NCBI RefSeq assembly: GCF_016405985.1
Contig: NZ_JAEFCF010000015.1
Location: 33,194 to 97,193 of the forward strand
Length of the DNA: 64,000 nucleotides
Reading direction: 5' to 3'
Origin: Paracoccus sp. IB05
Lineage (GTDB): Bacteria > Pseudomonadota > Alphaproteobacteria > Rhodobacterales > Rhodobacteraceae
Both the position numbers and the translations under genes were made by a program. The notes under the pieces are model-generated. The model made no database searches. It was given only the letters and a program-made list of their open reading frames with translations, and was not told the origin of the DNA. Below, in pieces: positions 33,893-43,111 of this stretch. Every line of letters begins with the position of its first letter. Position 1 is the first letter of the stretch.

Positions 33893-34152
33893 TTCAACGC
33901 TCCTGTCTTCGGGTTTCGTCTTCCGGTCCCGGCCTTTGCAGATGTGGCCGATCAACCGTTACCGCAATCCCATTGAAGACAATTCGGGATCTCCTGTCGC
34001 CAAAAGACGGGCACACAGGCTGTCTTTCGCCGACCCGGAGCCTCAACTGCGGAAATTCTTCCGGATTTTGCAATTTTGGATTGCGCAACGATCCGGGGTA
34101 AAACACGCGTCGGATGAAAGAATCTAAAATACAACTTTTTTGTATTTTTCCG

Positions 34153-34177
34153 GGAACCACCCCCATAGCACCGCGTT
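34153..34177 (+). promoter_or_regulatory. EcfG-type promoter without an obvious downstream gene
   Basis: GGAAC, 16 bases, then CGTT, matching the EcfG consensus and the element at 29102-29134. It points rightward into the gene-poor stretch. The nearest supported gene on that strand starts at 35182, about 1 kb away. Confidence 0.55.
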
Positions 34178-34683
34178 AACGGTTTGACAGGACACGGAGC
34201 AGGCCGAAATGCACAACTCCTTGTTCACATTATAAAATACCATGCTGCAACCGCGTAGAGGATTATGAGAGGGTGACGGTGACGAAAATATGTATCGGCG
34301 AGAATTTGCCGGCTTATCTTTCGGGTAACCGAACCCATTGCGACCCCTTCTTCATCGACCGGCAAGGGACGGTCAGCGGCGGCAAAGCCCCGTCTGCACC
34401 TGCCCCGACAAGGTCACGCAACTCAGGCTGACTTCCTGAAAACCGGAGAGGTTCAAAGGCGGCGCCAACCGCCCGCTGTCGTGCTGCCTGCTGGCAGGCG
34501 ACGGTCTAAGGACAGATGTGCTTTGACGCCCCAAGGGCACAAGTTCAGAGCATATCCAAAATCCGCAGCCAGCCCCCAGACTGGCTCGGTCGCACCCCCG
34601 GTCAGGGAGGCGAACAGGACGCGGCTTTCGGCATTACGAGTGTTTTTTTATGTGCCAGTCACCGAAAGCAACGACCACAAAAC

Positions 34684-34832
34684 GACGGGCCCGGTCCCAG
34701 GTAACCAGTGCGATTTTTTCCAGTCGCCGGGCCCGTCACCTTATCTCGCGCCGTTGTGCGAGATAGCCTGAGGCCGCTGTACCTCCACTGTATTCGGTTG
34801 TGTGACCGGGGGGCAGCGGCCTTATATTTTTT
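34684..34832 (+). ncRNA. Candidate structured RNA: three consecutive hairpins and a T-run
   Basis: Hairpin 1: GACGGGCCCGG (34684) pairs perfectly with CCGGGCCCGTC (ends 34737). Hairpin 2: TATCTCGC / GCGAGATA (34742-34765). Hairpin 3: AGGCCGCTG / CAGCGGCCT (34771-34822), followed by TATA and six T. The order stem-stem-stem-T-run suggests an RNA ending at an intrinsic terminator. The minus strand also gives hairpins, so orientation is not certain. It does not match 6S, SRP, tmRNA or RNase P consensus as far as I can see. Confidence 0.4.
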
Positions 34833-34861
34833 CGGCCATGTATTCTTTCGGCCATGTATTC
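34830..34861. repeat. Two-copy 16-bp tandem repeat
   Basis: TTTCGGCCATGTATTC is repeated exactly at 34830-34845 and 34846-34861, with a third partial match (TTTCGGC) directly after. Confidence 0.85.
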
Positions 34862-35181
34862 TTTTTCGGCGCCGTTTTCCGCGGCGCACCGGCCTGGCCG
34901 ACGAAGCCCCAGAATCATTCTCGCCGCATCAGGTCCAGCTGGCATGCGCGAAGTCGGGTTCGGAACGGCATTGACCGCGATCCGCGCTCATGCCGTCGAC
35001 AGGGCTTTCTGCATATTGTGGTGCCGGCACATTCCGACACGACAGCATCCGGAATTCCCGACCCCCTGCCAGCAATCTGCTCAGCTCCTGGCAAGAATGT
35101 GAGAACAATCCCGCCGGCAAATGCTTGATTATGTGCGCAATCGCACTAGACTTGAGCGAGATCCAGCCAGCAGGTGAACAA

Positions 35182-35994
35182 GTGCGCCTTAATAGTATTC
35201 TCAGCGGCCTTTCTGCAACGAGCGCGTTGCTCATCGCTCTCTCGTCTCCGGCTCTCGCAGCTTTTTGCTCAGACAGCGGCGGTCGCTATGAAGAGTGGAA
35301 ACCTGTTATCGCCAATGAGGCCCGTGCGGCCGGCGTCGGAGAGCGTGGGATCCAGGCCCTGATGGGCAGCTCTTATTCCAAGGCCACGATTTCGGCCGAC
35401 CGGAACCAGAAGAGCTTTAAATACTCGCTTGAAAAATTCATGCAGGTGCGCGGCGCCGATACGATCGTGAAACAGGCGCGGTCGCGTAAGGCGAAGAACG
35501 CCGATTTCTATGCTTCGATCGAGCGGCAATATGGCGTCCCGGTCGGAGTATTGCTGGCCATTCACGGCATGGAAACCGCCTTTGGCAATTATATGGGCGA
35601 TACCAATGTGGTTTCCGCCATTGCGACGCTGTCCTATGACTGCCGGCGCAGTGACTTTTTCACCCCGCATATGATTGCTGCCCTGATTTTGGTTGATCGC
35701 GGCTCGATCAGCCCGCAGAGCATTGGCGCGAAACATGGCGAGCTGGGCCATACCCAGTTCCTTCCCGGCAATGCGCTGCGCTATGGTGTTGATGGCAATG
35801 GCGACGGCAGGATTGACCTGAACAATGTGACCGATGCCCTTGCTTCTACAGCGAATTTCCTGCGCCAGAAAGGCTGGCAGCCGGGTCAGGGCTATCAGGA
35901 AGGCCAGCCGAATTTCGCGGTGATCCGCGAATGGAATGCCGCAACGGTCTATCAACAGGCCATCGCCATCATGGGCGGCCGCATCGACGGCTGA
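35182..35994 (+). CDS. Lytic murein transglycosylase, MltB/SLT_2 type
   Basis: 270 residues from a GTG at 35182 with AGGTGA upstream; the signal peptide (LNSILSGLSATSALLIALSSPALA) begins right after. Catalytic glutamate lies in HGMETAFGNYMG; other MltB marks are ALMGSSYSKATI, GAKHGELGHTQFLPG, and an EF-hand-like loop DGNGDGRIDLNN as in E. coli Slt35. No lipobox, so soluble periplasmic. It cleaves peptidoglycan glycan strands to 1,6-anhydro products. ATG starts further upstream would add a leader unlike any export signal. Confidence 0.9.
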   Translation: MRLNSILSGLSATSALLIALSSPALAAFCSDSGGRYEEWKPVIANEARAAGVGERGIQALMGSSYSKATISADRNQKSFKYSLEKFMQVRGADTIVKQARSRKAKNADFYASIERQYGVPVGVLLAIHGMETAFGNYMGDTNVVSAIATLSYDCRRSDFFTPHMIAALILVDRGSISPQSIGAKHGELGHTQFLPGNALRYGVDGNGDGRIDLNNVTDALASTANFLRQKGWQPGQGYQEGQPNFAVIREWNAATVYQQAIAIMGGRIDG

Positions 35995-36315
35995 GCCAGG
36001 GGCTGACGGCACGGGGGGCTCACGGGGGGCTGCCCCCCGTGCTGATCCCTCTTGCGCCATGACGTCCTGGTGATGCCTCCCTTGCCGGTTGCGGCATCCG
36101 CCTTTCTGATACGTCATACAAAAAATACGCCTTCTGGCAGAGAAAGCCGGTCTTTCAGAGCGACTTCTGTCTCGCATCTCCGTTTGTAAATTCTGCAAAG
36201 GTGGCGCTCCCGCAGCAACGCGGACGGCGCGCCAGTCAGATGGGCAGGCTGCTCTGCCGCGAAAGCCATTCCGGCAAGACCGTCGACGCTGCGATGCAGC
36301 CGGAAGATCTGCGCG
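35995..36315. other. Intergenic region after the transglycosylase gene
   Basis: Contains a duplicated CACGGGGGGC (36010-36019 and 36021-36030) and its complement GCCCCCCGTG (36032-36041), which can form alternative hairpins and probably ends the transglycosylase transcript. The rest, up to the GGDEF remnant, shows nothing recognisable. Confidence 0.55.
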
Positions 36316-36590
36316 CTATCGCGGCCTTTCCCCGATCACCAGCTGCACCGGCCTCACGGGAGCTGCAACAGCGCCGGACATATTTTCCTCTGCCACCGCC
36401 ACCTTACCGGTGACAAGCACCACACGGCCTCGCCCCGCGGCCCTGGCGGCATAAAGTGCTTTGTCTGCCTCGCCCAGCAGATCCGCCGGGTTCGGGGTCT
36501 CGCCTGCGGGGACAGTGACCAGACCGATGCTGGCCGCCGGGCCCGGTATCGCAGCCCCCCTGACCTGCCGCAGATCAGGGGGCGGGTCAC
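36316..36590 (-). pseudogene. C-terminal remnant of a GGDEF (diguanylate cyclase) domain
   Basis: On the minus strand a frame reads GAAIPGPAASIGLVTVPAG, then DLLGEADKALYAARAAGRGR and VVLV, which is the end of a GGDEF domain (SIGxA...LLxxADxALYxAKxxGRNRV). It continues to a stop at 36316-36318. The N-terminal two thirds, including GG(D/E)EF, are missing, and the frame runs into the glyoxalase gene end. No start codon or ribosome binding site. A decayed gene; its upstream part was probably lost when the neighbouring DNA arrived. Confidence 0.7.
36555..36583 (-). terminator. Hairpin downstream of the glyoxalase gene
   Basis: CCCCCTGA and TCAGGGGG form an 8-bp stem (11-base loop) a few bases past the glyoxalase stop codon. 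No T-run, so a weak or factor-assisted terminator. Confidence 0.4.
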
Positions 36591-36594
36591 GGGT

Positions 36595-37023
36595 TTACCA
36601 GTGACCGATATTCTGCTTCGTGCTCCAGGGCTCTGCCGGCGGCAGCGCGCCGCCCTTTTGCAACAGCTCGATCGAGACATTGTCGGGGCTGCGCACAAAG
36701 GCCATACGACCGTCGCGCGGGGGTCGGTTGATCACCACACCATTGGCCTCGAGATGCGCGCAGGTGGCGTAGATATCGTCAACCTCATAGGCGAGATGCC
36801 CGAAATGACGGCTGTCCGAGGGCAGCCCGTCATCGCCATCCCAGTTGAAAGTCAGCTCGACCGGGCAGTCCGGCTGACCGGGCGGCGCAAGAAAGACCAG
36901 CGTGAAGCGGCCATTTTCATTGTCAATGCGGCGGGTCTCTTCCAACCCGAGAAGCCGGTAGAATGCCATGGATTTCTCAAGGTCCAGCACCCGGACCATG
37001 GTGTGAAGATAGCGGATCGTCAT
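36595..37023 (-). CDS. gloA: Lactoylglutathione lyase (glyoxalase I)-like VOC protein
   Basis: 142 residues from MTIRYLHTMVRVLDLEKSMA at 37023. One VOC domain with the glyoxalase I landmarks HTMVRV (metal His8), ELTFNW (Glu), HFGHLAYEVDD (His) and VSIELLQKG (Glu). GloA converts the hemithioacetal of methylglyoxal and glutathione to S-lactoylglutathione. The upstream open frame to 37074 is not conserved in type. Stands alone, leftward, next to the GGDEF remnant. Confidence 0.9.
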   Translation of the reverse strand: MTIRYLHTMVRVLDLEKSMAFYRLLGLEETRRIDNENGRFTLVFLAPPGQPDCPVELTFNWDGDDGLPSDSRHFGHLAYEVDDIYATCAHLEANGVVINRPPRDGRMAFVRSPDNVSIELLQKGGALPPAEPWSTKQNIGHW

Positions 37024-37349
37024 CCTGATTTCCTTTGCCAAAGGGTGTGTTATGGCTAACACGACACAGGGCAAGGCGACAGACGGGATTTCCCCCCGAT
37101 GTCCCGCAGCCGGCGCAGTGGCGCATAATCGCCCCGCGACACTGACCTAAGTCATTGCTCAAAATGCCAATTTATAGCGCAGGCAGGTCGCGGCTTCCCG
37201 GCCCCGGATCTGTGATATTGCCGAAGCCAGCGGGCCTGCCTATAGTCAGGGGACCTCAGGCCCCGTGGCCCGCGCGCATCCCCCTGTCGGCTGTCGAATG
37301 GCGGCCCCCCGGGCCAGACCCGCCACCACCTCACCAGGAAAGCCCCGCA
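37024..37349. other. Divergent region between gloA and thyA
   Basis: 326 bases; must hold both promoters. No repeat, hairpin or additional gene stands out. Confidence 0.5.
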
Positions 37350-38246
37350 GTGCGACACCCGGAATATCAATATCTCGACCTCATCGACCGCATCTTGAAA
37401 AGTGGCGATGAGAGGGTCGACCGGACGGGTGTCGGCACGCGGTCAATCTTTGGCGCAATGACCCGGTTTGACCTCTCCGACGGGTTTGCGCCCATCCTGA
37501 CCACGAAAAGGGTCTATTGGAAAACCGCGATCAAAGAAATGCTCTGGTTCCTGAAAGGCGGCACCAATATTCAGCCGCTCCTGCAGGACAATGTGCGGAT
37601 CTGGACCGACTGGCCGCTTGCGAAATACCGCAGGGAGACCGGCACGGCGATCTCTCAGGAGGAGTTTGAGCGCCGCATCATCGAGGATGACGATTTTGCG
37701 AAAACCTGGGGCGAGCTTGGCCCGGTTTATGGCAAGCAATGGCGCAGATGGGTCGGCTCAGATGGGCGCGAACATGATCAGATCGCCACGCTGATCCATA
37801 CGCTGCGGACAAATCCGTCGAGCCGCCGGATGCTGTTCCACGCCTGGAATGTGGGGGAGCTGGAGGAGATGGCGCTGCCGCCCTGCCACATGGTCTATCA
37901 ATATCATGTCACCAGCGATGGCAGGCTGAACAGCCTGTGTTTTCAAAGATCTGCCGATCTGCTGCTGGGGGTTGCGTTCAACTGGGTCGGGGCGTCCGCC
38001 CTGCAACTGATGATCGCACAGCAGGCGGGGCTGAAACCCGGCGAGCTGGTCTGGTGCGCGGGCGATGTCCATTTGTATCTCAACCACCTGGACCAGGCCC
38101 GGGAACAGCTGCAAAGAGAGCCCCGTGAAATGCCGAAGCTGCGGATCATTCGCGAGGTTGCGCGCATCGAAGATTATCGGATCGAGGATTTCGAAGTCGA
38201 AAACTATGCGCCTCATGCGGTGATCAAAGCCGAGGTCGCGGTCTGA
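37350..38246 (+). CDS. thyA: Thymidylate synthase
   Basis: 298 residues from a GTG at 37350 (CAGGAA upstream), beginning VRHPEYQYLDLIDRILKSGD. Conserved blocks: RTGVGTRSIFG, LTTKRVYWKTAIKEMLWFL, the catalytic cysteine in LPPCHMVYQYHV, QRSADLLLGVAFN and CAGDVHLYLNH. It is longer than the 264-residue E. coli enzyme because of an insertion after WPLAKYRRETG. Makes dTMP from dUMP with methylene-THF. folA follows 368 bases on and recycles the dihydrofolate formed. Confidence 0.96.
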   Translation: MRHPEYQYLDLIDRILKSGDERVDRTGVGTRSIFGAMTRFDLSDGFAPILTTKRVYWKTAIKEMLWFLKGGTNIQPLLQDNVRIWTDWPLAKYRRETGTAISQEEFERRIIEDDDFAKTWGELGPVYGKQWRRWVGSDGREHDQIATLIHTLRTNPSSRRMLFHAWNVGELEEMALPPCHMVYQYHVTSDGRLNSLCFQRSADLLLGVAFNWVGASALQLMIAQQAGLKPGELVWCAGDVHLYLNHLDQAREQLQREPREMPKLRIIREVARIEDYRIEDFEVENYAPHAVIKAEVAV

Positions 38247-38613
38247 ACCTTTGCTGCATCGCAGGGCTTTTCTGCGTGCCGCCGGACGCGGCGCACAGAT
38301 CTCTCTCAGACTTCATACGGGCCTCACGGCACGGCTGCCCCAGGCCCGCGATGCGGCCCTCGCAGTTTCGGTTGCCCCGAAACACACTTATACCTGAACA
38401 TCATTTGCGCCGGCTGTCGGGCAGGGAGATCACAGTGAAATCAGGACATTCCGGGCGGGTCAGAGCGCCCTTCACCATTGCCCGTCCGCCCCATATGCAG
38501 GGGCGCGCCCTGCAAAGCATCCGTAAAGGGGCCGGTGAAACCCTGCCTGCCCTTGGCTGCGTCTGCTTCACATCAACCCTGATCGGGCCGGCGGCCTCCA
38601 AAGGCGGTGTTCC
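38247..38613. other. Region between thyA and folA
   Basis: 367 bases. Several frames run through it but none is convincing. A CTGC-N3-GCAG string (38254-38264) is probably accidental. Confidence 0.5.
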
Positions 38614-39093
38614 TTGCTGAGCCTTATCGTTGCCCGCTCGAAGGAAGGTGCCATCGGCCGCGACGGCGATATTCCCTGGCACGCGCCCGAAGATCTCGGC
38701 TTTTTCAAGCGCGAAACCCTTGGGGGGGCGGTGATCATGGGGCGGCGCACCTGGGAAAGCCTTCCCTTCAAGCCTTTGAAAAATCGTGACAACATTGTCG
38801 TCTCTTCGACGATGGAAGAAGATTTCGCAGTCCCCTCTCTGGAAGAAGCCCTCGCCCGTGCCACGGCGCTCGGCCATCGTCGGATCTATGCGATTGGCGG
38901 CGCCAGCATCTATGCGGCGGCGCTGCCGCTGGCCGACCGGCTGCTGATCACCGAGGTCGATCTATCGGTCCCCGATGCCGATACGTTCTTCCCGCATTTC
39001 GCCCCCGAAGACTGGCGGCTGGCAGGCTCGCAGGATCTGCGCCGCGAGGCACCGTCTTGCCGGCTGGATGAATATCTGCGGCGCCAGCACTGA
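38614..39093 (+). CDS. folA: Dihydrofolate reductase
   Basis: 159 residues. The best start is a TTG at 38614, because the conserved N-terminus LSLIVARSKEGAIGRDGDIP begins there. Other marks: W and D/E of the active site (IPWHAPEDLGFFKRETLGG), VIMGRRTWESLPFKPLKNR, and YAIGGASIYAAALPLADRLL. It reduces dihydrofolate made by ThyA. Slightly different from E. coli in lacking the loop after residue 120. Confidence 0.94.
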   Translation: MLSLIVARSKEGAIGRDGDIPWHAPEDLGFFKRETLGGAVIMGRRTWESLPFKPLKNRDNIVVSSTMEEDFAVPSLEEALARATALGHRRIYAIGGASIYAAALPLADRLLITEVDLSVPDADTFFPHFAPEDWRLAGSQDLRREAPSCRLDEYLRRQH

Positions 39094-39191
39094 AGGCACA
39101 GCGGGACCGTCAGGCCCCGCGCAGCGGGCGGAGGCCCCTTCCGGCAGCGTCGCCTTTGAGCTAGGCTGCCGCCTGATACAGGAGTTCCCCC

Positions 39192-39539
39192 ATGTTCTTG
39201 CGCATATCCGCCCTTGCCATGATGCTCGCCTCGCCTGCTGTGGCGCAGATGTATTACGAACCATTCGAACCCAATGCCGAGCGCACCCGCGTCACCGGCG
39301 GTTATGAGCGCTATCAGACCCATGTGCTGAAACTCTCGAAACATCGCTATGCGGTGCTGTTCCAGCCGGGCTATGTCGATTTTGACACCGCTGTTCGCGC
39401 AGTGACCCCGCTTTGCGCGGCGCAGGGACGTGTGGCGCAGGGAGACAGCCGGGTCGCGCCGGTCGATGTGCTCCTGGAAAACGGCGCACCCGCGGTCCAG
39501 CAGGGCATCCGCGTAACCTGCGTGAAATCGGAGAAGTAA
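39192..39539 (+). CDS. Hypothetical periplasmic protein, 115 aa
   Basis: Signal peptide MFLRISALAMMLASPAVA then QMYYEPFEPNAERTRVTGGY and a compact alpha/beta-like domain ending in VTCVKSEK. Two cysteines (PLCAAQ, VTCVK) could form a disulfide. Directly followed (1 base) by the ArsC-like gene. Family not recognised. Confidence 0.7.
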   Translation: MFLRISALAMMLASPAVAQMYYEPFEPNAERTRVTGGYERYQTHVLKLSKHRYAVLFQPGYVDFDTAVRAVTPLCAAQGRVAQGDSRVAPVDVLLENGAPAVQQGIRVTCVKSEK

Positions 39540-39540
39540 C

Positions 39541-39870
39541 ATGATCCTCTACGGCATCCCGACCTGTGACACCTGCAAAAAGGCGATCCGCACGCTGGAA
39601 GCGGCCGGGCGTGAGGTCACGTTCCGCGATATCCGCAAGGATCCGCTCTTGGAGGCCGAAATCCAGGAGATCGTCACCGAATTCGGCGAGCGCGCGATCA
39701 ACAAACAATCGACCAGCTACCGCGCCTTTTCCGATTTCCTGAAAGCATCAGAACCGGAGGCGCAGATCGCCGCACAGCCCACTGTGATGAAGCGCCCGCT
39801 GATCCGCGACGGGGCCAGCTGGACCATCGGCTGGGACGAGGCCATCGAGACCCGTCTGACCGCAGGCTGA
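39541..39870 (+). CDS. ArsC/Spx-family thioredoxin-fold protein
   Basis: 109 residues. The N-terminal CxxC (IPTCDTCKKAIRTL), the helix with TFRDIRKDP and the RPLIRDG loop near the C-terminus are typical of the ArsC/Spx/YffB group. The P-T-V-M-K-R-P-L pattern with a cis-proline fits arsenate-reductase-related proteins such as YffB. There is no arsenic gene nearby, so general disulfide reduction is more likely than arsenate reduction. Coupled to the preceding secreted-protein gene. Confidence 0.85.
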   Translation: MILYGIPTCDTCKKAIRTLEAAGREVTFRDIRKDPLLEAEIQEIVTEFGERAINKQSTSYRAFSDFLKASEPEAQIAAQPTVMKRPLIRDGASWTIGWDEAIETRLTAG

Positions 39871-40170
39871 AGCCGGTCAGATATAAGCGCGGTAATACCA
39901 GGGGGAAACCGTTGCAGGCCCGTGGCCTGCGGCGCGTCTTTCGCAAATCGCCCCTGCCCTCGCGCACGGAACAGCCGGGGCACCTCATATAAGGGCAAAG
40001 CGCAGCGGTCTTTCGTCCGGTTCAGTTACCGCGCCCGGCGAACCGGACAGCGGCAAAGACTTTGCGTCCTCAAGACTTTCGTCCCTTAGACTGGCAGGCA
40101 ACTGACGGGAAAGCCGGCTCCGCTCAGGTTCCGGCAGCGCCATCAGCGCTCAGCTGGTCAACGCGGGCGG
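39871..40170. other. Intergenic region between ArsC-like and cspA genes
   Basis: 300 bases between convergent genes. No gene, tRNA or clear terminator seen. Confidence 0.5.
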
Positions 40171-40377
40171 TCAGAGCAGTTTCAGCTCGCTGGCCGAGGA
40201 CTTGCCGTCACGTCCGGTTTGCAGCTCGTAGCCGATCTTTTGATTGTCGTTCAGACCCTTCAGACCGGCGCGTTCAACCGCCGAAATATGCACGAAGACA
40301 TCTTTGCCGCCATCATCGGGCGCGATGAATCCGTAGCCCTTCGTTGCGTTAAACCATTTTACGGTGCCAGTCGGCAT
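40171..40377 (-). CDS. Cold-shock-domain protein
   Basis: 68 residues, a single CSD: GTVKWFNATKGYGFIAPDDG (RNP1 KGYGFI) and DVFVHISAVERAG (RNP2 VFVHI). It binds single-stranded nucleic acid and acts as an RNA chaperone. AAGGGAGAGACGGG provides the ribosome binding site. The 278-base gap to the thrS stop leaves room for a long 5' leader, usual for cold-inducible csp genes, but no cold-shock box could be identified. Confidence 0.94.
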   Translation of the reverse strand: MPTGTVKWFNATKGYGFIAPDDGGKDVFVHISAVERAGLKGLNDNQKIGYELQTGRDGKSSASELKLL

Positions 40378-40654
40378 TCCCGTCTCTCCCTTAGTAACCC
40401 TCCGGGCTGCGGAATTGCGGCCCGGTCGTAGCCGCCAGGTCTTCCGGGCCTGTCAGGGTAGAGAGGCTAGTCAGAAAGTCTGTCGTTACAGGGGCAGGAT
40501 GCCACGGAGATATTGGAAATCAAGAATTTTGCCACGATTTCACAGGGAATCGCGGTTTCATGCCGGGTTTCAGAGGGGAATCTCTTAAGAAACTGGCCGA
40601 TCCCGGTGGTTTTTTGACCATTTGATCGAAAAATCACCAGAATCAGCCCATTCC

Positions 40655-42601
40655 TCAGTTCATTGGCGGCGGCAGCGCGTCAAAGGCCAGCGTGGCAAGT
40701 GCGGATTCGAATCCCATGCTTTCGGTACGGTTTTCGCCCAGACGGCGCAGCGAGACGCTGCGCTCCTCGACCTCTTTCATCCCCACGGCCAGAATCACCG
40801 GCACTTTGCCGACGGAATGCTCGCGCACCTTGTAATTGATCTTTTCGTTGCGGGTATCCGCCTCGGCCCGCACACCGGCCTTGCGCAGCGCAGCGACCAC
40901 TTCGGTCACATAAGGGTCGGCATCCGAGACGATCGAGGCCACCACCACCTGGCGTGGCGCCAGCCAGAACGGCAGTTTGCCCGCGTAGTTCTCGATCAGA
41001 ATGCCGATGAAACGCTCGAACGAGCCAAGGATCGCGCGATGCAGCATATAGGGGCGGTGTTTTGCACCATCCTCGCCGACATATTCCGCATCCAGCCGCT
41101 CTGGCAGGTTCGGGTCGACCTGGAAAGTGCCGCATTGCCATTCACGGCCAATCGCATCAGTCAGTTTGAAATCAAGCTTTGGCCCGTAGAATGCACCGTC
41201 GCCGGGGTTGATCTCATAGGGCAGGCCGAGGTTCTCAATCGCAGACTGTAGCGCGCCTTCAACCTTGTCCCATTGCGCATCGGTGCCGATACGGACCTCG
41301 GGGCGGGTCGAGAGCTTGATGTCGAATTTATCAAAGCCAAGGTCGCGGTAGACGGAAGACAGCAGTTTGATGAAAGCGCCGCATTCCGATTCAATCTGAT
41401 CTTCCGTGCAGAAGATATGCGCATCATCCTGCGTAAAGCCGCGCACCCGCATCAGCCCATGCATCGAGCCTGAGGATTCGTAGCGGTGGCACGATCCGAA
41501 TTCCGCCAGACGCAAAGGCAGGTCGCGGTAAGACTTCAGACCCTGGTTATAGACCTGGACGTGGCAGGGGCAGTTCATCGGCTTCAGCGCGTTGATGCGC
41601 TTTTCCTTCGCGCCCTCTTCGTCCACTTCCACGATGAACATATTCTCGCGGTAGGCTTCCCAATGGCCGGATTTCTCCCACAGCACCCGGTCGACGACCT
41701 GGGGCGTGCGGATTTCCTGATAGCCGGCGGCGCGCAGACGGCCGCGCATGAAATCTTCAAGGCCCCGCCAGATCTGCCAGCCATTCGGGTGCCAGAACAC
41801 CATGCCCGGCGCTTCCTCCTGGAGGTGGAACAGATCCATTTCACGGCCCAGCTTGCGGTGGTCGCGTTTCGCGGCCTCCTCCAGCATGGTCAGATGCGCC
41901 TTGAGGTCGTCGCGATTGCGGAACGCCACACCGTAGATGCGTTGCAGCATCGGACGGGATGCATCCCCGAGCCAATAGGCGCCCGCGACATGGGTCAGCT
42001 TGAATGCATCCGCCGGCACCTGGCCGGTATGTTGCAGATGCGGCCCACGGCAGAGATCCTGCCAGTTCCCGTGCCAGTACATGCGGATGTCTTCATCGCC
42101 GGGGATGCGGTCGAGGAGCTCCACTTTGAAGGGCTCGCCGCGCTCTTCATAATATTTACGGGCGCGCTCTCGCTCCCAGAGCTCGGTTTTCACCGGCTCG
42201 CGCGCATTGATGATCTGCTTCATCCGCGCCTCGATGGCGCCAAGGTCTTCCGGCGTGAAGGGCTCTGCCCGGTCGAAATCATAGAACCAGCCCTGATCGC
42301 GGACCGGGCCGATGGTGACTTTCACATCCGGCCAGAGCTCCTGCACGGCGCGCGCCATGATATGGGCGAGGTCATGGCGGATCAGCTCAAGCGCCGGGGC
42401 CTCGTCTTTCATCGTATTGATGGAAAGCTGCGCATCCGTCTGGATCGGCCAGGCCAGATCCCAGTGCTGACCGTCAACCTGCGCCGAAATCGCTGCTTTC
42501 GCGAGCGAGGGTGCAATCGAGGCGGCAACCTCGGCAGGCGTTACACCGGCCTCATAGGTCCGGATATTGCCATCTGGAAAAGTAAGGGAAATCTGGGCCA
42601 T
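40655..42601 (-). CDS. thrS: Threonyl-tRNA synthetase
   Basis: 648 residues, standard length. TGS domain (about 1-60), editing/SAD domain ([14 protein letters not shown] near 85), class II catalytic core (about 245-535) with motif 2 region [13 protein letters not shown], the zinc-binding cysteine/histidines (CPCH...), motif 3 [20 protein letters not shown], and the C-terminal anticodon-binding domain. Starts at ATG 42601. Charges tRNA-Thr and clears Ser-tRNA-Thr. It appears to be its own unit. Confidence 0.98.
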   Translation of the reverse strand: MAQISLTFPDGNIRTYEAGVTPAEVAASIAPSLAKAAISAQVDGQHWDLAWPIQTDAQLSINTMKDEAPALELIRHDLAHIMARAVQELWPDVKVTIGPVRDQGWFYDFDRAEPFTPEDLGAIEARMKQIINAREPVKTELWERERARKYYEERGEPFKVELLDRIPGDEDIRMYWHGNWQDLCRGPHLQHTGQVPADAFKLTHVAGAYWLGDASRPMLQRIYGVAFRNRDDLKAHLTMLEEAAKRDHRKLGREMDLFHLQEEAPGMVFWHPNGWQIWRGLEDFMRGRLRAAGYQEIRTPQVVDRVLWEKSGHWEAYRENMFIVEVDEEGAKEKRINALKPMNCPCHVQVYNQGLKSYRDLPLRLAEFGSCHRYESSGSMHGLMRVRGFTQDDAHIFCTEDQIESECGAFIKLLSSVYRDLGFDKFDIKLSTRPEVRIGTDAQWDKVEGALQSAIENLGLPYEINPGDGAFYGPKLDFKLTDAIGREWQCGTFQVDPNLPERLDAEYVGEDGAKHRPYMLHRAILGSFERFIGILIENYAGKLPFWLAPRQVVVASIVSDADPYVTEVVAALRKAGVRAEADTRNEKINYKVREHSVGKVPVILAVGMKEVEERSVSLRRLGENRTESMGFESALATLAFDALPPPMN

Positions 42602-43111
42602 CGGCCTTGCTCCTCGTCGGTCTGGCGCCCACTGCGCGCCCGGTTGCGGGTTATATCCGCGCCCATTTGCGCCTGCGCCGGTCCGAGGTCAAGCGCATTG
42701 GCGGGAAAATTTGCGAAGGGGACCTCAGAGCGCCGGGACGGCTTTGCCGGACCTGTTGCTCTGGCCGGATGCGGGCGATTGCGGCGAAGAAAGGCCGGGA
42801 AATGCAGTAAAGCGCCGGGGGATCCCGTCACAGGCCATGCGCGGTCAGACGGCGAGTGACAGGGACGGAACGGCCGCGATACCAGGAGGCCGCACCTGTG
42901 ATCCTGCCAAATCCTGAATCAGCTAACTCACCCAGCGTTATGATTTCGACGGTCAGCCACCTGAAGCCACACCCCAGCCAGGGGCGCGGAAACCGAAACG
43001 GTTTCCGGCACGATTTCTTTGAAGAAATCGTGAGCCGCGCGATACTGGCGGGGGTACTTCGGCTCTGATAGGCTCCGGCCTGCGCGAAAGACGCCCGTGA
43101 AGGAGCAGCAG
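42602..43111. other. Divergent region between thrS and a hydrolase gene
   Basis: 510 bases holding promoters for both sides and a paired-hairpin repeat (42988-43032). Frames present lack ribosome binding sites. Confidence 0.5.
42988..43032. repeat. REP-like paired hairpin, copy 1
   Basis: Two adjoining palindromes: GGAAACCG-AAA-CGGTTTCC (42988-43006) and CACGATTTCTT-TG-AAGAAATCGTG (43009-43032), linked through a GGCACGAT junction. A second element with the same arrangement, in opposite orientation, is at 50843-50887. Confidence 0.65.

Larger units (their letters stand above)
33893..35181. other. Long gene-poor region upstream of the transglycosylase gene
   Basis: 1289 bases, the longest region here without a supported gene. 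Base composition is lower in GC than the flanks, with several A/T tracts. It contains an EcfG-type promoter (34153-34177), a possible GTG-started 52-codon frame (34273-34431, no family), a three-hairpin block (34684-34832) and a 16-bp tandem repeat (34830-34861). Frames marked in several directions lack ribosome binding sites and normal composition. Confidence 0.6.

Noticed and set aside
34273-34431. Short GTG-started frame, 52 codons (VTVTKICIGENLPAYLSGN...)
   Set aside because: Weak ribosome binding site, no family, ordinary chance length. Kept only as a note to the EcfG-type promoter.
38254-38264. CTGC-N3-GCAG match between thyA and folA
   Set aside because: One or two such matches are expected by chance in this GC-rich window, and there is no PHA gene nearby.
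40690-40730. tRNA-like GGATTCGAATCCCA string
   Set aside because: It lies within thrS coding sequence and no acceptor or anticodon arms can be drawn around it.
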